Below, in pieces: positions 25,854 to 34,605 of a stretch of DNA of 64,000 bases. The notes beneath the pieces were generated by a model that saw only the letters and a program-made list of their open reading frames with translations, ran no database searches and had not been told where the DNA came from. The position numbers and the translations under genes were made by a program. Position 1 is the first letter of the stretch; the number at the start of each line of letters is the position of its first letter. The stretch is from Antarcticimicrobium sp040365005 (GTDB taxonomy: Bacteria; Pseudomonadota; Alphaproteobacteria; Rhodobacterales; Rhodobacteraceae): positions 186,001 through 250,000 of the forward strand of contig NZ_BAABWV010000004.1 of assembly GCF_040365005.1 (NCBI RefSeq), read 5' to 3'.

Positions 25854-27422
25854 ATGGCTACGGTGGATCACGTCATCATCGGCACCGGGATCAATGCCCT
25901 GGTTGCCGGCGCGCTTCTGGCGCGAAAGGGAAAAAAGGTGGTGTTGCTGGAGCGGGAGGAGCGCGCCGGTGGCTGCATGACGACCGAAGAGGCGACGCTG
26001 CCGGGTTTCCACCATGACGTGATGGCCACCACCTTCGTGCTGTTCCTGACCTCGCCCGCCTATGCGGAACTGGCCGAGGATCTGGGGCGGCACGGATTGG
26101 AGTTCTGCCACACCGCCCATCCGACCGCCGTGCTGCGGCCGGGCGGGCGGGCCACCGTCCTGGGCATGGACCGGGCCGCCAACGTGGCCGCCTTCAACGG
26201 CCTTGCGGCGGGCGATGGCGACCGCCACGCCGCCGACGTGGGCGGGATCGAGGCCGATGCGCCGTTTCTCTTCGCGCTGCTGGGCGGTGACCTGTGGTCG
26301 CGCGGCACCGTGAAACTGCTGGCCGGCCAGGCCTGGAAACGCGGGCTGAACGGGCTGAAAAGCTGGATCGGCGCGGCACTGATCCCGGCGCGCGGCTGGC
26401 TTGAGACGAGTTATGAAAGCGAAGACATCCGGGCGCTCTGGGCGCCTTGGGTGCTGCATTGCGGGCTGACGCCCGAATCCACCTATTCCGGCCAAATGGC
26501 CAAGGTCGTCGCCTTCGCACTGGAGGCCGCCGGCGCGCCGGTGGTCAAGGGCGGATCTGCTCGCGCCGTCGACGCCTTTCGCGGGCTGATCGAGGAACAT
26601 GGCGGTGAGATCCGCACCGGCGTCGACGTGGACCGCATCCTTGTCGAGGGCGGGCGCGCCGTGGGAGTCGAGACCGCTGCGGGCGAAAAGATCATGGCCG
26701 GCAACGTGCTGGCATCGGTGGCGCCGGGGCAACTGGTGACCCGGCTGTTGCGCGATCACGCCCGCCCCGAGGAGCAGGCCGGCGCGCGCGCCTATCGGCA
26801 CGGGCGCGGCAACTTCCAACTGCACTTCGCGCTGGATCGCCCGCCCGAATGGACGACCGAGGGGCTGGACGACGTGGCGCTGATCCACCTGTCCGACGGC
26901 ATCGACGCGGTGTCGAAATCCGCCAACGAGGCCGAGCGCGGGATGATCCCCGAGACGCCGACGATCTGTGTCGGCCAGCCCCACCGGCTGGACCCGACCC
27001 GCTGCCCCGAGGGCAAGGCAATCCTGTGGTTGCAGATCCCGGACGCACCGCGCGTGATCAAGGGCGACGCGGCCGGCGAGATCGAGACAGGCGGTGCCTG
27101 GGACGAGGCCACGCGCGAAGCCTTTGCCGACCGGATCGAGGCGCTCCTTTCGGCGCACATCAAGGATTTCGACCAGATCAAGCTGGCACGCCGTGCCTAT
27201 TCGCCCGCCGACCTCGAGGCGATGAACGTGAACCTCGTCGGCGGCGACCCCTACGGCGGGCAATGCGGCATCGACCAGTTCTTTGTCTTCCGCCCGTTCC
27301 CGTGGTCGCGCAACGGCAGCACGCCGGTCAAGAACCTGCATCACATCGGCGCCTCGACCCACCCCGGCCCGGGGCTGGGCGGTGGCTCGGGCTTCAACGC
27401 CGCCAAGAGGCTGGGCGGATGA
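25854..27422 (+). CDS. NAD(P)/FAD-dependent oxidoreductase, PYROXD2/phytoene-desaturase-like (second copy)
   Basis: A 522-residue flavoprotein. The FAD motif HVIIGTGINALVAGALLARKG is at about residues 5-25 (in two parts), followed by EREERAGGCMTTEEATLPG. The C-terminal contact is LHHIGASTHPGPGLGGGSGF (about 497-516). Overall layout matches the minus-strand paralogue at 23375, and both carry a PNLVGGD- or VNLVGGDPYGG-type segment near the C-terminus. Starting 3 bases after the cyclase stop, it is clearly co-transcribed with it. The two flavoproteins may act on the same compound or form a complex. Confidence 0.88.
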   Translation: MATVDHVIIGTGINALVAGALLARKGKKVVLLEREERAGGCMTTEEATLPGFHHDVMATTFVLFLTSPAYAELAEDLGRHGLEFCHTAHPTAVLRPGGRATVLGMDRAANVAAFNGLAAGDGDRHAADVGGIEADAPFLFALLGGDLWSRGTVKLLAGQAWKRGLNGLKSWIGAALIPARGWLETSYESEDIRALWAPWVLHCGLTPESTYSGQMAKVVAFALEAAGAPVVKGGSARAVDAFRGLIEEHGGEIRTGVDVDRILVEGGRAVGVETAAGEKIMAGNVLASVAPGQLVTRLLRDHARPEEQAGARAYRHGRGNFQLHFALDRPPEWTTEGLDDVALIHLSDGIDAVSKSANEAERGMIPETPTICVGQPHRLDPTRCPEGKAILWLQIPDAPRVIKGDAAGEIETGGAWDEATREAFADRIEALLSAHIKDFDQIKLARRAYSPADLEAMNVNLVGGDPYGGQCGIDQFFVFRPFPWSRNGSTPVKNLHHIGASTHPGPGLGGGSGFNAAKRLGG

Positions 27423-27889
27423 AGGATCAGGCCTCTGCACCGCGCCGCCTGGGCGAGATCGGGCTGAACAACTTCCCGCCCTACCTGATGAACCGCATCA
27501 TGGGGCGCTACAACGCCAGCCTGCGCGAGGACATGGCCCACCAGGGCATGAGCACGCCCAAGATGCGCTCGCTCGCGGTGCTGTCGGTGATCGACGGCAT
27601 CCTGATCCGCGAGTTGGCGATCTATGCGGTGGTCGAGCAATCCACGCTGAGCCGGGCGCTGGACGGTCTGGCCGCCGACGGGCTGATCCGGCGCGAGACC
27701 GACCGCGAGGACAGCCGCGCAACCCGCGTTTTCATCACCGAAAAGGGCCGCGCCACGTTCGAGCGGCACTGGCCCGCGATGGCGCGTGCCCATGACCAGA
27801 TGTTCCAGGACATCCCGCAGGCCGAACAACAGGCCTTTCTGGCAACGCTACACAAGATCCTGCGCAATGTGCGCCGGAACGAATTCTGA
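27419..27889 (+). CDS. MarR-family transcriptional regulator
   Basis: A 156-residue winged-helix regulator. The DNA-binding part is LAIYAVVEQSTLSRALDGLAADGLI (about residues 61-85, in two parts) followed by the wing RRETDREDSRATRVFITEKG. The ATG at 27419 overlaps the preceding flavoprotein stop (ATGA). It probably controls the divergent flavoprotein/cyclase promoter region at 24947-25058 in response to an aromatic ligand. Confidence 0.9.
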   Translation: MKDQASAPRRLGEIGLNNFPPYLMNRIMGRYNASLREDMAHQGMSTPKMRSLAVLSVIDGILIRELAIYAVVEQSTLSRALDGLAADGLIRRETDREDSRATRVFITEKGRATFERHWPAMARAHDQMFQDIPQAEQQAFLATLHKILRNVRRNEF

Positions 27890-27898
27890 GGACGACAC

Positions 27899-30046
27899 AT
27901 GGCCGAAAGATCCTTCAAGAAGGAAGTCGAACACCTGCGCAAGGGCGCGGGCGAGACCTTTACCGGCGAGGGTATCCTCGCGATCACCAAGGCGCTGCTG
28001 GAAAACGGGGTCGGCTATGTTGGCGGTTACCAAGGGGCGCCGATCAGCCACCTGATGGACGTGTTGGCCGATGCCGAGGAACTGCTGGGCGAACTTGGCG
28101 TGCGGTTCGAGGCCAACGCCTCGGAGGCCGCTGCCGCCGCCATGCTGGCGGCCTCGGTGCATTACCCGATCCGCGGCGCGGTCACCTTCAAGGGGCCGGT
28201 CGGGGTCAACGTCGCCTCTGACGCGCTGGCCAACCTGGCCTCGTCCGGGGTCAACGGCGGTGCGCTGATCATCGTCGGTGAAGATTACGGCGAAGGCTCC
28301 TCGATCATGCAGGAGCGCAGCCATCCCTTCGCGATGAAATCACAGATCTGGCTGCTGGACCCGCGCCCCAGCCTGCCGTCGATCGTCAAGGCGGTGGGCG
28401 ACGGCTTCGAATTGAGCGAGGCTTCGAACACCCCCGTGATGATGACCGTGCGGATCCGGTCCTGCCACGTCACCGGCAGTTTCGAGTGCAGCGACAACGT
28501 CGCCCCGACCCTGACGGTAAAGGACGCGCTGTCGAGCCCCAAGAAGGATTTCAACCGGGTGGTGCTGCCGCCGGCCTCCTTCGTGCATGAGCATGACAAG
28601 ATCGACAACCGCTGGCCGGCGGCCGAGAAATACATCACCGAGCACAAGCTGAACGAGATGTTCGGACCGGAACAGGCCAAGATCGGCCTTGTCTGCCAGG
28701 GCGGCATGTACAACGGCGTGATCCGCGCGTTGCAGCGGCTGGGGCTGGCGGACATCTATGGCAATTCCGACATCCCGGTCTATTGCCTGAACGTGACCTA
28801 TCCGCTGGTCAGCGACGAGTTCGCCGATTTTGCCGAGGGCAAGGACGCCGTTCTGGTCATCGAAGAAGGCCAGCCCGAGTTCATCGAACAGACGCTCTCC
28901 ACCTTCATCCTGCGCAAGGGGCTGAAGGTGCGGCTGCATGGCAAGGACATGCTGCCGATGGCGGGCGAATATACCGGCAAGGTGATGCTGGACGGGATCA
29001 CCGCGTTCCTCAAGGAGCATTCCCCCGACCTGCTGCCGGGCCAGGCCCGCGCGCCGAACCAACCGGCGCCGGCGATCCCCGACCTGTCGAAAACCGTGCC
29101 CACCCGGCCGCCGGGTTTCTGCACCGGCTGCCCGGAGCGGCCGATCTTTGCCGCGATGAAACTGGTGCAGGAAGAGTTGGGCGAACACCAGATCACCGGC
29201 GACATCGGCTGTCACCTGTTCGCCTGCCTGCCCCCCTTCGAGGTGGGCGGATCGACCATGGGCTATGGCCTCGGCCCGGCCTCGAACGCCGCCTTTGACG
29301 GCGGTGGCGAAAAACGGGCGATCTCGATCCTGGGCGACGGCGGGTTCTGGCACAACGGGCTGTCCTCTTCGATCGGCAACATGGTGTTCAACAAGTCCGA
29401 CAGCGTGGCGGTGATCGTCGACAACTATTACTCGGCCGCCACCGGCGGTCAGGACGTGCTGTCATCGCGCGCCGACAACCCGACCAAGGCGACGCAGAAC
29501 TCGATCTCGGACGCGGTCAAGGGGATCGGCGTCAAATGGGTGCGCCAGATCGACCGCACCTATGACGTGACCAAGATGCGCGACACCCTGCACGAGGCGC
29601 TGACCACCGATGTGCCGGGACCGAAGGTCATCGTCGCCTCGTCCGAATGCATGCTGAACCGCCAGCGCCGCGAAAAGCCGCTGCGCAACAAGGCGATCAA
29701 GGACGGCCAGCGGATGGAGGTGCCACGCTTTGGCGTCGACGAGGATATCTGCACCGGCGATCACGCCTGTATCCGGCTGTCGGGCTGCCCGTCGCTGTCG
29801 CTGAAGAAACTGGATGATCCGCTGCGCGACGATCCGATCGCGCATATCGACCAGTCCTGCGTCGGCTGCGGCAACTGCGGAGAGGTGGCCGATGCCGCCG
29901 TGCTCTGCCCCAGCTTTTACCGCGCCGACGTGGTGCACAACGCCACCGGGTTCGAAAAATGGTGGCAGGGCGTTTCGACCGGCGTGATCCGCTGGCTGCA
30001 AACCCGCCGCGCCGCCAAACGCCTTGAATTCCCGGAGACCGTCTGA
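27899..30046 (+). CDS. iorA: Indolepyruvate ferredoxin oxidoreductase alpha subunit (IorA-like)
   Basis: A 715-residue thiamine-diphosphate 2-oxoacid oxidoreductase. The N-terminal pyrimidine-binding part has GYVGGYQGAPISHLMD (about residues 38-53). The TPP/Mg part has CTGCPERPIFAAMK and SILGDGGFWHNGL (about 475-487), then IVDNYYSAATGGQ. The C-terminus carries an iron-sulfur region with Cys residues in CTGDHACIRLSGCPS (about 618-632) and CVGCGNCGEV (about 655-664). The family converts indolepyruvate or phenylpyruvate to the aryl-acetyl-CoA. It is coupled by a one-base overlap to iorB. Confidence 0.9.
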   Translation: MAERSFKKEVEHLRKGAGETFTGEGILAITKALLENGVGYVGGYQGAPISHLMDVLADAEELLGELGVRFEANASEAAAAAMLAASVHYPIRGAVTFKGPVGVNVASDALANLASSGVNGGALIIVGEDYGEGSSIMQERSHPFAMKSQIWLLDPRPSLPSIVKAVGDGFELSEASNTPVMMTVRIRSCHVTGSFECSDNVAPTLTVKDALSSPKKDFNRVVLPPASFVHEHDKIDNRWPAAEKYITEHKLNEMFGPEQAKIGLVCQGGMYNGVIRALQRLGLADIYGNSDIPVYCLNVTYPLVSDEFADFAEGKDAVLVIEEGQPEFIEQTLSTFILRKGLKVRLHGKDMLPMAGEYTGKVMLDGITAFLKEHSPDLLPGQARAPNQPAPAIPDLSKTVPTRPPGFCTGCPERPIFAAMKLVQEELGEHQITGDIGCHLFACLPPFEVGGSTMGYGLGPASNAAFDGGGEKRAISILGDGGFWHNGLSSSIGNMVFNKSDSVAVIVDNYYSAATGGQDVLSSRADNPTKATQNSISDAVKGIGVKWVRQIDRTYDVTKMRDTLHEALTTDVPGPKVIVASSECMLNRQRREKPLRNKAIKDGQRMEVPRFGVDEDICTGDHACIRLSGCPSLSLKKLDDPLRDDPIAHIDQSCVGCGNCGEVADAAVLCPSFYRADVVHNATGFEKWWQGVSTGVIRWLQTRRAAKRLEFPETV

Positions 30047-31596
30047 TGACCATCCAGCAAGCCCTGGCCCCGCGCCAGCCCGACGAGAAACTGAACACCA
30101 TCATCAAGGTCGCGATCCTTGCCGTCGGTGGCCAGGGGGGCGGTGTTCTGACCAACTGGATTGAAAGCGTCGCCCGCGCCCAGGGCTATGCCTGCCAGGC
30201 GACCTCGGTCGCGGGGGTAGCGCAGCGGACCGGCGCCACGATCTATTACATCGAGATGGCGCCGATGGGCGCGGTCGCGCCGGTGTTCTCGCTGGCGCCC
30301 TCGGCGGGGGACGTCGACGTGATGATCGCCGCCGAGATGATGGAGGCCGGGCGCGCCATCCTGCGCGGCTTCGTCACCCCGGACCGCACCACGCTGATCG
30401 CCTCGACCCACCGGGCGCTGGCGGTGTCGGAAAAGATGGTGCCGGGCGACGGCATTGCCTCGTCGGAAGAGGTGCGCGCAGCGGCCGAGGTGGCCGCCGA
30501 CAAGCTGATCATGTTCGACCTGGACCGGCTGGCGATCGAGAATGGATCGGTGATCTCCTCCTCGCTGTTCGGGGCGCTGGCGGGGTCGGGCGCGCTGCCC
30601 TTCCCGCGCGAGGCCTTCGAGGAAGCGATCCGCGCCTCGGGCAAGGGGGTCGAGGCCTCGCTTCGCGCCTTCTCCGCCGCCTTTGACCGGGCGCAGAACG
30701 CCGCCGTCGACCCGGCAGAAGTGGCACAGCCCAAAGTCGCCGCCGCAGTTCCCGCACCGCAGGGGCCCGGACGGCTGATGAAAAAATGGGAAGCGCTGAA
30801 TGCCCGCGTCGCCGCCCTGCCCGCCCCGGCACAGGAGATGGCGCAGCACGGGTTGCGCAAGGTGGTGAAATTCCAGGATGTCGCCTATGGCGCGGAATAC
30901 CTTGACCGGCTGGAAGAGATCGCCGCGCTGGACGAGGAAGGCCACGGCTACGCGTTGACGGTCGAGGCGGCGAAATACATCGCCAATGCCATGGCCTATG
31001 ACGACGTGATCCGGGTGGCCGACCTCAAGACGCGCGGCGCCCGCTTTGCCCGCATCCAGGACCAGATGGGCGCGGGCGACCGCCCGGTCGCCCTGACCGA
31101 GTTCATGCATCCCCGTGCCGAGGAGATCGCCGGCATGCTGCCCGCCGCGATGGGCGCAAAGGTCGAGGCCAACCCGAAGACCATGGCGCGGCTGGACCGC
31201 TGGTTCAACAAGGGTCGGCGCGTGCGCACCCACCGGCTGGGCAATTTCCTGGTGCTTTACGTGCTGGGCGGCTTGCGCGGCTATCGTCGTCGCACCTTGC
31301 GCCACAAGTACGAACAGGAGCACCTGGCGCGCTGGCTCGACAAGGTGAAGGGCGCGGTGGCGCAGAATTACGCCTTTGCGGTGGAACTGGTGCGCTGCCG
31401 GCGGCTGGTGAAGGGGTATTCCGACACCCATGCGCGCAGCCTGTCCAAGTTCGACAGGGTGATGGAGGCGGCCGAGATGGTGCGCCAGCGCGAGGACGGC
31501 GCCGATTGGGTCGCGCGGCTGCGCGAGGCCGCGCTCAAGGACGAGAAGGGCGCGGCGCTGGACGGCGCGATCCTGACGGTGAAGAGTTTCGCCTGA
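30046..31596 (+). CDS. iorB: Indolepyruvate oxidoreductase subunit beta (IorB-like, long form)
   Basis: A 516-residue protein. The first ~200 residues are the gamma-type 2-oxoacid oxidoreductase domain: ILAVGGQGGGVLTNWIE (about residues 25-41), SVAGVAQRTGATIYYIEMAP and SLFGALAGSGALPFPREAFEEAI. The long C-terminal domain (about 230-510; DUF6537-like) occurs in aerobic alphaproteobacterial IorB proteins. It completes the split enzyme with IorA. This is the last gene of the plus-strand operon; a palindromic repeat and the terminator of the opposing gene follow. Confidence 0.88.
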   Translation: MTIQQALAPRQPDEKLNTIIKVAILAVGGQGGGVLTNWIESVARAQGYACQATSVAGVAQRTGATIYYIEMAPMGAVAPVFSLAPSAGDVDVMIAAEMMEAGRAILRGFVTPDRTTLIASTHRALAVSEKMVPGDGIASSEEVRAAAEVAADKLIMFDLDRLAIENGSVISSSLFGALAGSGALPFPREAFEEAIRASGKGVEASLRAFSAAFDRAQNAAVDPAEVAQPKVAAAVPAPQGPGRLMKKWEALNARVAALPAPAQEMAQHGLRKVVKFQDVAYGAEYLDRLEEIAALDEEGHGYALTVEAAKYIANAMAYDDVIRVADLKTRGARFARIQDQMGAGDRPVALTEFMHPRAEEIAGMLPAAMGAKVEANPKTMARLDRWFNKGRRVRTHRLGNFLVLYVLGGLRGYRRRTLRHKYEQEHLARWLDKVKGAVAQNYAFAVELVRCRRLVKGYSDTHARSLSKFDRVMEAAEMVRQREDGADWVARLREAALKDEKGAALDGAILTVKSFA

Positions 31597-31677
31597 GGGC
31601 GGGTTGGCCCACTGGGTTCCGGTCGCTCCCGCGAAAGCGTGGCGTGGCTCACGGATGGCTCGGTCGTTCCCGTGTTC

Positions 31678-31752
31678 TGTCATCCCCGCGTAGGCGGGGA
31701 TCTCTTTGAGCGCTTGCCCATCCAGGAGATCCCCGCTTTCGCGGGGATGACA
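31678..31752. repeat. Double-hairpin palindromic repeat (REP/MITE-like)
   Basis: Two small hairpins (ATCCCCGC-GTAG-GCGGGGAT and ATCCCCGC-TTTC-GCGGGGAT) stand in inverted orientation. The outer ends TGTCATCCCCGCG (31678-31690) and CGCGGGGATGACA (31740-31752) pair perfectly. The inner arms CGGGGATCTC and GAGATCCCCG pair as well. This GTCATCCCCGC-type element is known as a dispersed palindromic repeat in many proteobacteria. It lies between the convergent iorB and flavin reductase genes. Confidence 0.8.
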
Positions 31753-31816
31753 GGCCAGTCGCGAGGGGGGGGACCGGCGCGCGCTTTCCCGGGGGCCGGG
31801 CAACGACCCACGCACG

Positions 31817-31843
31817 AAAAAGCCCGGCATCGAAACGCCGGGC
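31817..31843 (-). terminator. Rho-independent terminator of the flavin reductase operon
   Basis: Read on the minus strand, the stem GCCCGGC/GCCGGGC (31822-31828 with 31837-31843) is followed by TTTTT (31821-31817). It lies 33 bases past the flavin reductase stop. Confidence 0.85.
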
Positions 31844-31875
31844 CGGTTCGGGGGCAGAGGTCTGGGCACTCTGCC

Positions 31876-32376
31876 CTACTCCTCCCCCCGCGCCAGCGCG
31901 CGGAAGGCGGACCGTTCGTAGAGCAGCGGATCGCCCTGGCCGAAGCGCACGGAACGGATCTGGCCGATAAAGACGACGTGGCTACCCGCCTCGGTCCGTT
32001 CGCTCACATCGCAGGACATGCTCAGCAGAGCATCGGCCAGATAGGGCAGCCCCTTGTCGTCGGCGCGCCAGTCGCCGATCGCGAACTTCTCCTCGCCGGT
32101 GACACCGCCCACGCCGGCAAAGCGCAGCGCCAGATCCTCGGCCTCCTGTCCCAGCAAGTTGACGTTGAATTGCCCGGTTTCCCCGACCGTTGCGCAGGTC
32201 CCGGTCGCCTTGTTCAGGCAGACCAGCAGGCTGGGCGGATCGGCGGTGACGGAACAGACCGCGGTGGCGGTGATCCCGCGCCGCTCCTGCCCATTGCAGG
32301 TGGTGACTAGCGTCACCACCCCGGGAAACCGGCTCATCGCGTCGCGAAAGACGTCAGGTGAGATTCCCATGCCCAT
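31876..32376 (-). CDS. Flavin reductase (StyB-type monooxygenase partner)
   Basis: A 166-residue flavin:NADH reductase of the split-barrel family. It shows FRDAMSRFPGVVTLVTT (about residues 9-25), GITATAVCSVTADPPSLLVC (about 33-52) and FNVNLLGQEAEDLA. It would supply reduced FAD to the adjacent StyA-like monooxygenase, whose stop lies 1 base upstream of its start. Size and context fit StyB and IifD proteins. Confidence 0.9.
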   Translation of the reverse strand: MGMGISPDVFRDAMSRFPGVVTLVTTCNGQERRGITATAVCSVTADPPSLLVCLNKATGTCATVGETGQFNVNLLGQEAEDLALRFAGVGGVTGEEKFAIGDWRADDKGLPYLADALLSMSCDVSERTEAGSHVVFIGQIRSVRFGQGDPLLYERSAFRALARGEE

Positions 32377-32377
32377 C

Positions 32378-33610
32378 TCAGGCCGCCTTCAGGTCCTGCA
32401 GGTAGGTCGCCGCCGCATCCGGGTCGGCGAACCACGGGAAGAAGTCGCGCGGATCGTCGAAGGCATTGGCCATCCGGTGCGCCAGACGCGGCTCGACACA
32501 GGCGGTGCCCATGATCTCGAGCACGAAATCGGGTGGCGGCATCAGCATCATGTTGGTCCATTGCACCACCCACTTGGCATAGTCCCAATAGGCGTCGAAG
32601 GTGCCCTGCATCCAATCGGCGTCAAAGGCCCGGTCCTCGCGGTCGAGAATCCGCTTCAGATAGACCGCCGCCGCCTTGGCCGCGTTGTTGGACCCCTGCC
32701 CGGTGATCGGATCGTTGAGGCAGACGGTATCGCCCAGCCCCAGCACCTGCCGCCCCGAGGGCAGCGTCGCGATCGGCTTGCGCACCGTCGGGGGAAAGCG
32801 CCCCGCCAAGATGCCGTTGTCGTCGGTCAATTCGAGGTTGCGGCAGCGCTCGGCCTCCCACGGCAGGAAGGTGTCGAGGATCCATTTCGATTTTGCCAGA
32901 TGCTGCTCGGGCGAGGTGACATCGCCCCAGCAATCCATCGGGCCGCCGGGCACGCCCTCCATCACCATGATCTCGCAGGGGCCGGTGGTGGTCAGTGCAG
33001 GAAACACGAAATATTCCCCGACGCCCGGGATCAGGTTGAAGCAGACCGCCGAATGCTCGGGGCGCGGCGTCATGCCGGTGACATAGGTCAGCGCCAGCGC
33101 GCGCTGTGGCTTGTCATAGGGGGATTTCGCGGCGTCCCGCTCGAACAGCCGGCCGATCTCGCCCTTGCCCGAGGCGACGATAACCAGGTCATCTTCGGCG
33201 GCGTAGTCCTCCATCTCCTCGATGCCGGCATCGGCGATCACCAGCTCACCGCCGAGCTTTTCGAATTCGGCCAGCCAGCGCGGTATCTTCACCCGCTGGT
33301 CGACCGAATAGGCATTGCGGTCCAGCCGCCCAGTCCAGTCGATCGCCTTGGCGCCCGGCTGTTCGGGGTGTGGCACCGAGAAGTTGATGCCCTCGACCGG
33401 CGGACAGGTCTCGGTCCAGAAGTCCAGCCCCAGGTCCCGCTCATGCTGGATCGAGGCGCCGAACATGCATTGGCTGGACAGCACCTTGCCCTTTTCGATG
33501 TCCTCAGCGGTGCGGTTCTGCACCACCCGGACGGCGTTGCCCGCCTTCAGAAGGCCGATGCCCAGTTGCAAGCCGGACTGGCCGCCGCCGATGATTGTGA
33601 ATTTGCGCAT
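32378..33610 (-). CDS. Styrene/indole monooxygenase oxygenase component (StyA-like)
   Basis: A 410-residue single-component FAD oxygenase of the group E (styrene monooxygenase) type. The Rossmann motif is IIGGGQSGLQLGIGLLKAG (about residues 5-23). The middle has SSQCMFGASIQHERDLGLDF (about 45-64). The C-terminal FAD contact GLGDTVCLNDPITGQGSNNA (about 291-310) is highly typical of StyA/IndA/IifC proteins. No NAD(P)H domain is present, so it needs the flavin reductase next to it. Known homologues epoxidise styrene or indole (indole gives indigo). With the SDR and AraC genes beside it, the block resembles indole-degradation loci. Confidence 0.9.
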   Translation of the reverse strand: MRKFTIIGGGQSGLQLGIGLLKAGNAVRVVQNRTAEDIEKGKVLSSQCMFGASIQHERDLGLDFWTETCPPVEGINFSVPHPEQPGAKAIDWTGRLDRNAYSVDQRVKIPRWLAEFEKLGGELVIADAGIEEMEDYAAEDDLVIVASGKGEIGRLFERDAAKSPYDKPQRALALTYVTGMTPRPEHSAVCFNLIPGVGEYFVFPALTTTGPCEIMVMEGVPGGPMDCWGDVTSPEQHLAKSKWILDTFLPWEAERCRNLELTDDNGILAGRFPPTVRKPIATLPSGRQVLGLGDTVCLNDPITGQGSNNAAKAAAVYLKRILDREDRAFDADWMQGTFDAYWDYAKWVVQWTNMMLMPPPDFVLEIMGTACVEPRLAHRMANAFDDPRDFFPWFADPDAAATYLQDLKAA

Positions 33611-33658
33611 TTCCTTGGATCTCCCGTGTCGGTTTTGTTTTGGGGGTCTTGTCCCGGC

Positions 33659-34435
33659 CTATTCCATCAGCAGCGGAATGGCGGGTTTGGCCTGTTCCGG
33701 GCCCATGGCGGTATAGCCGCCATCGACGCGGATATCGGTGCCGGTGATGAACCCGGCCTCGTCGGAACAGAGGAAGAGAACGGCGTTCGCCACCTCCTCC
33801 GGGTCGCCGACGCGGCCCATCAGGTGGAACGGGGCCGCGACACCGTCGGTCTTTTCGCGGTTGCCGCCGGTCAGTTCGTCCATGATGTTCGACCATGTCC
33901 AGCCAGGCGAGACCGCGTTGACGCGGATCCCCTCGGGCGCCAGGTCCATCGCCTGGTTCCGGGTCAGTTGCAGGATCGCCGCCTTGGACACCGGGTAGAG
34001 CCAGCGCCCGGTCTGGGCCACCCGCGCCGAGATCGAGCCGAAGTTGACGATGGCGCCCTTGTTCTTGGCCAGCTCTTCGCGGGCGGCCTGCATCAGCATG
34101 ACCGAGCCGACGATGTTCACGTCCAGCGCCTCGAGCCATTCGGCGCGGGTGGAATCGACGCCATTGTCGAGATAGGTGCAGGCGACATTGACCAAGAAAT
34201 CGATCCGGCCGAACCGCTGTTTCGTTTCATTGACCAGTGCGGCGACCTGCGCGTCATCGCGGATGTCGGTTTCGCAAAAGGCCACGCCGTCGCCCTCGAG
34301 CGCGCGGCCCGCCTCGGCGTTGATGTCGGCCACCATCACCTGTGTGCCGGCCGCGCGGAGCGCCTTGACCACCGCCGCGCCGATCTTGGTCGCGCCGCCG
34401 GGAATGATGGCAACCTTGCCGTCCAATCCTCGCAT
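33659..34435 (-). CDS. SDR-family dehydrogenase in the monooxygenase operon
   Basis: A 258-residue short-chain dehydrogenase: cofactor motif IIPGGATKIGAAVVKAL (about residues 9-25; Gly-Gly-Ala in place of the usual TGxxxGxG), LVNVACTYLDNGVD, catalytic Ser in NFGSISAR and YPVSK (about 155-159), and the C-terminal TGTDIRVDGGYTAMGP. The ATG at 34435 follows AGGGAG. In iif-type indole pathways an SDR (IifB) oxidises the dihydrodiol made by the monooxygenase; that role here is by analogy. Confidence 0.87.
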   Translation of the reverse strand: MRGLDGKVAIIPGGATKIGAAVVKALRAAGTQVMVADINAEAGRALEGDGVAFCETDIRDDAQVAALVNETKQRFGRIDFLVNVACTYLDNGVDSTRAEWLEALDVNIVGSVMLMQAAREELAKNKGAIVNFGSISARVAQTGRWLYPVSKAAILQLTRNQAMDLAPEGIRVNAVSPGWTWSNIMDELTGGNREKTDGVAAPFHLMGRVGDPEEVANAVLFLCSDEAGFITGTDIRVDGGYTAMGPEQAKPAIPLLME

Positions 34436-34605
34436 TTCAGTCTCCCTGTTTTGTTTTAGGATTGAAATAAATCTGCCCATGGTCCCGACGCCCCGCTATC
34501 CACCGGGCGCGGCGCCTATCCGAAAAACGAAACTTTTTGACCGCGCAACGATCTGACTGCTAGCATCCTCCAATTCTCCTGCCGGGGATGCATGGGGAGA
34601 CGACG
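34436..34605. promoter_or_regulatory. Divergent promoter region, SDR/monooxygenase operon versus AraC gene
   Basis: About 170 bases separate the two divergent starts; composition turns AT-rich at about 34445-34475 and 34518-34535, as expected of promoters. The AraC regulator probably binds here. An upstream ATG at 34588 is in frame with the regulator but lacks a good ribosome binding site, whereas GGGGAG sits 6 bases before the ATG at 34606. Confidence 0.5.

Noticed and set aside
25008..27440. 810-codon minus-strand frame opposite the cyclase and flavoprotein
   Set aside because: Antisense artefact: the plus strand encodes two well-conserved proteins across the same bases.
31678..31752. Possible CRISPR-like repeat pair
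   Set aside because: Only two inverted units exist, with no spacers of constant length and no cas genes; it is a palindromic element.
29917..31869. 650-codon minus-strand frame opposite iorB
   Set aside because: Antisense artefact of codon bias; it also runs through the palindromic repeat and a terminator.
34588..34605. Alternative upstream start for the AraC regulator
   Set aside because: The ATG at 34606 has GGGGAG at ideal spacing, whereas the ATG at 34588 does not.
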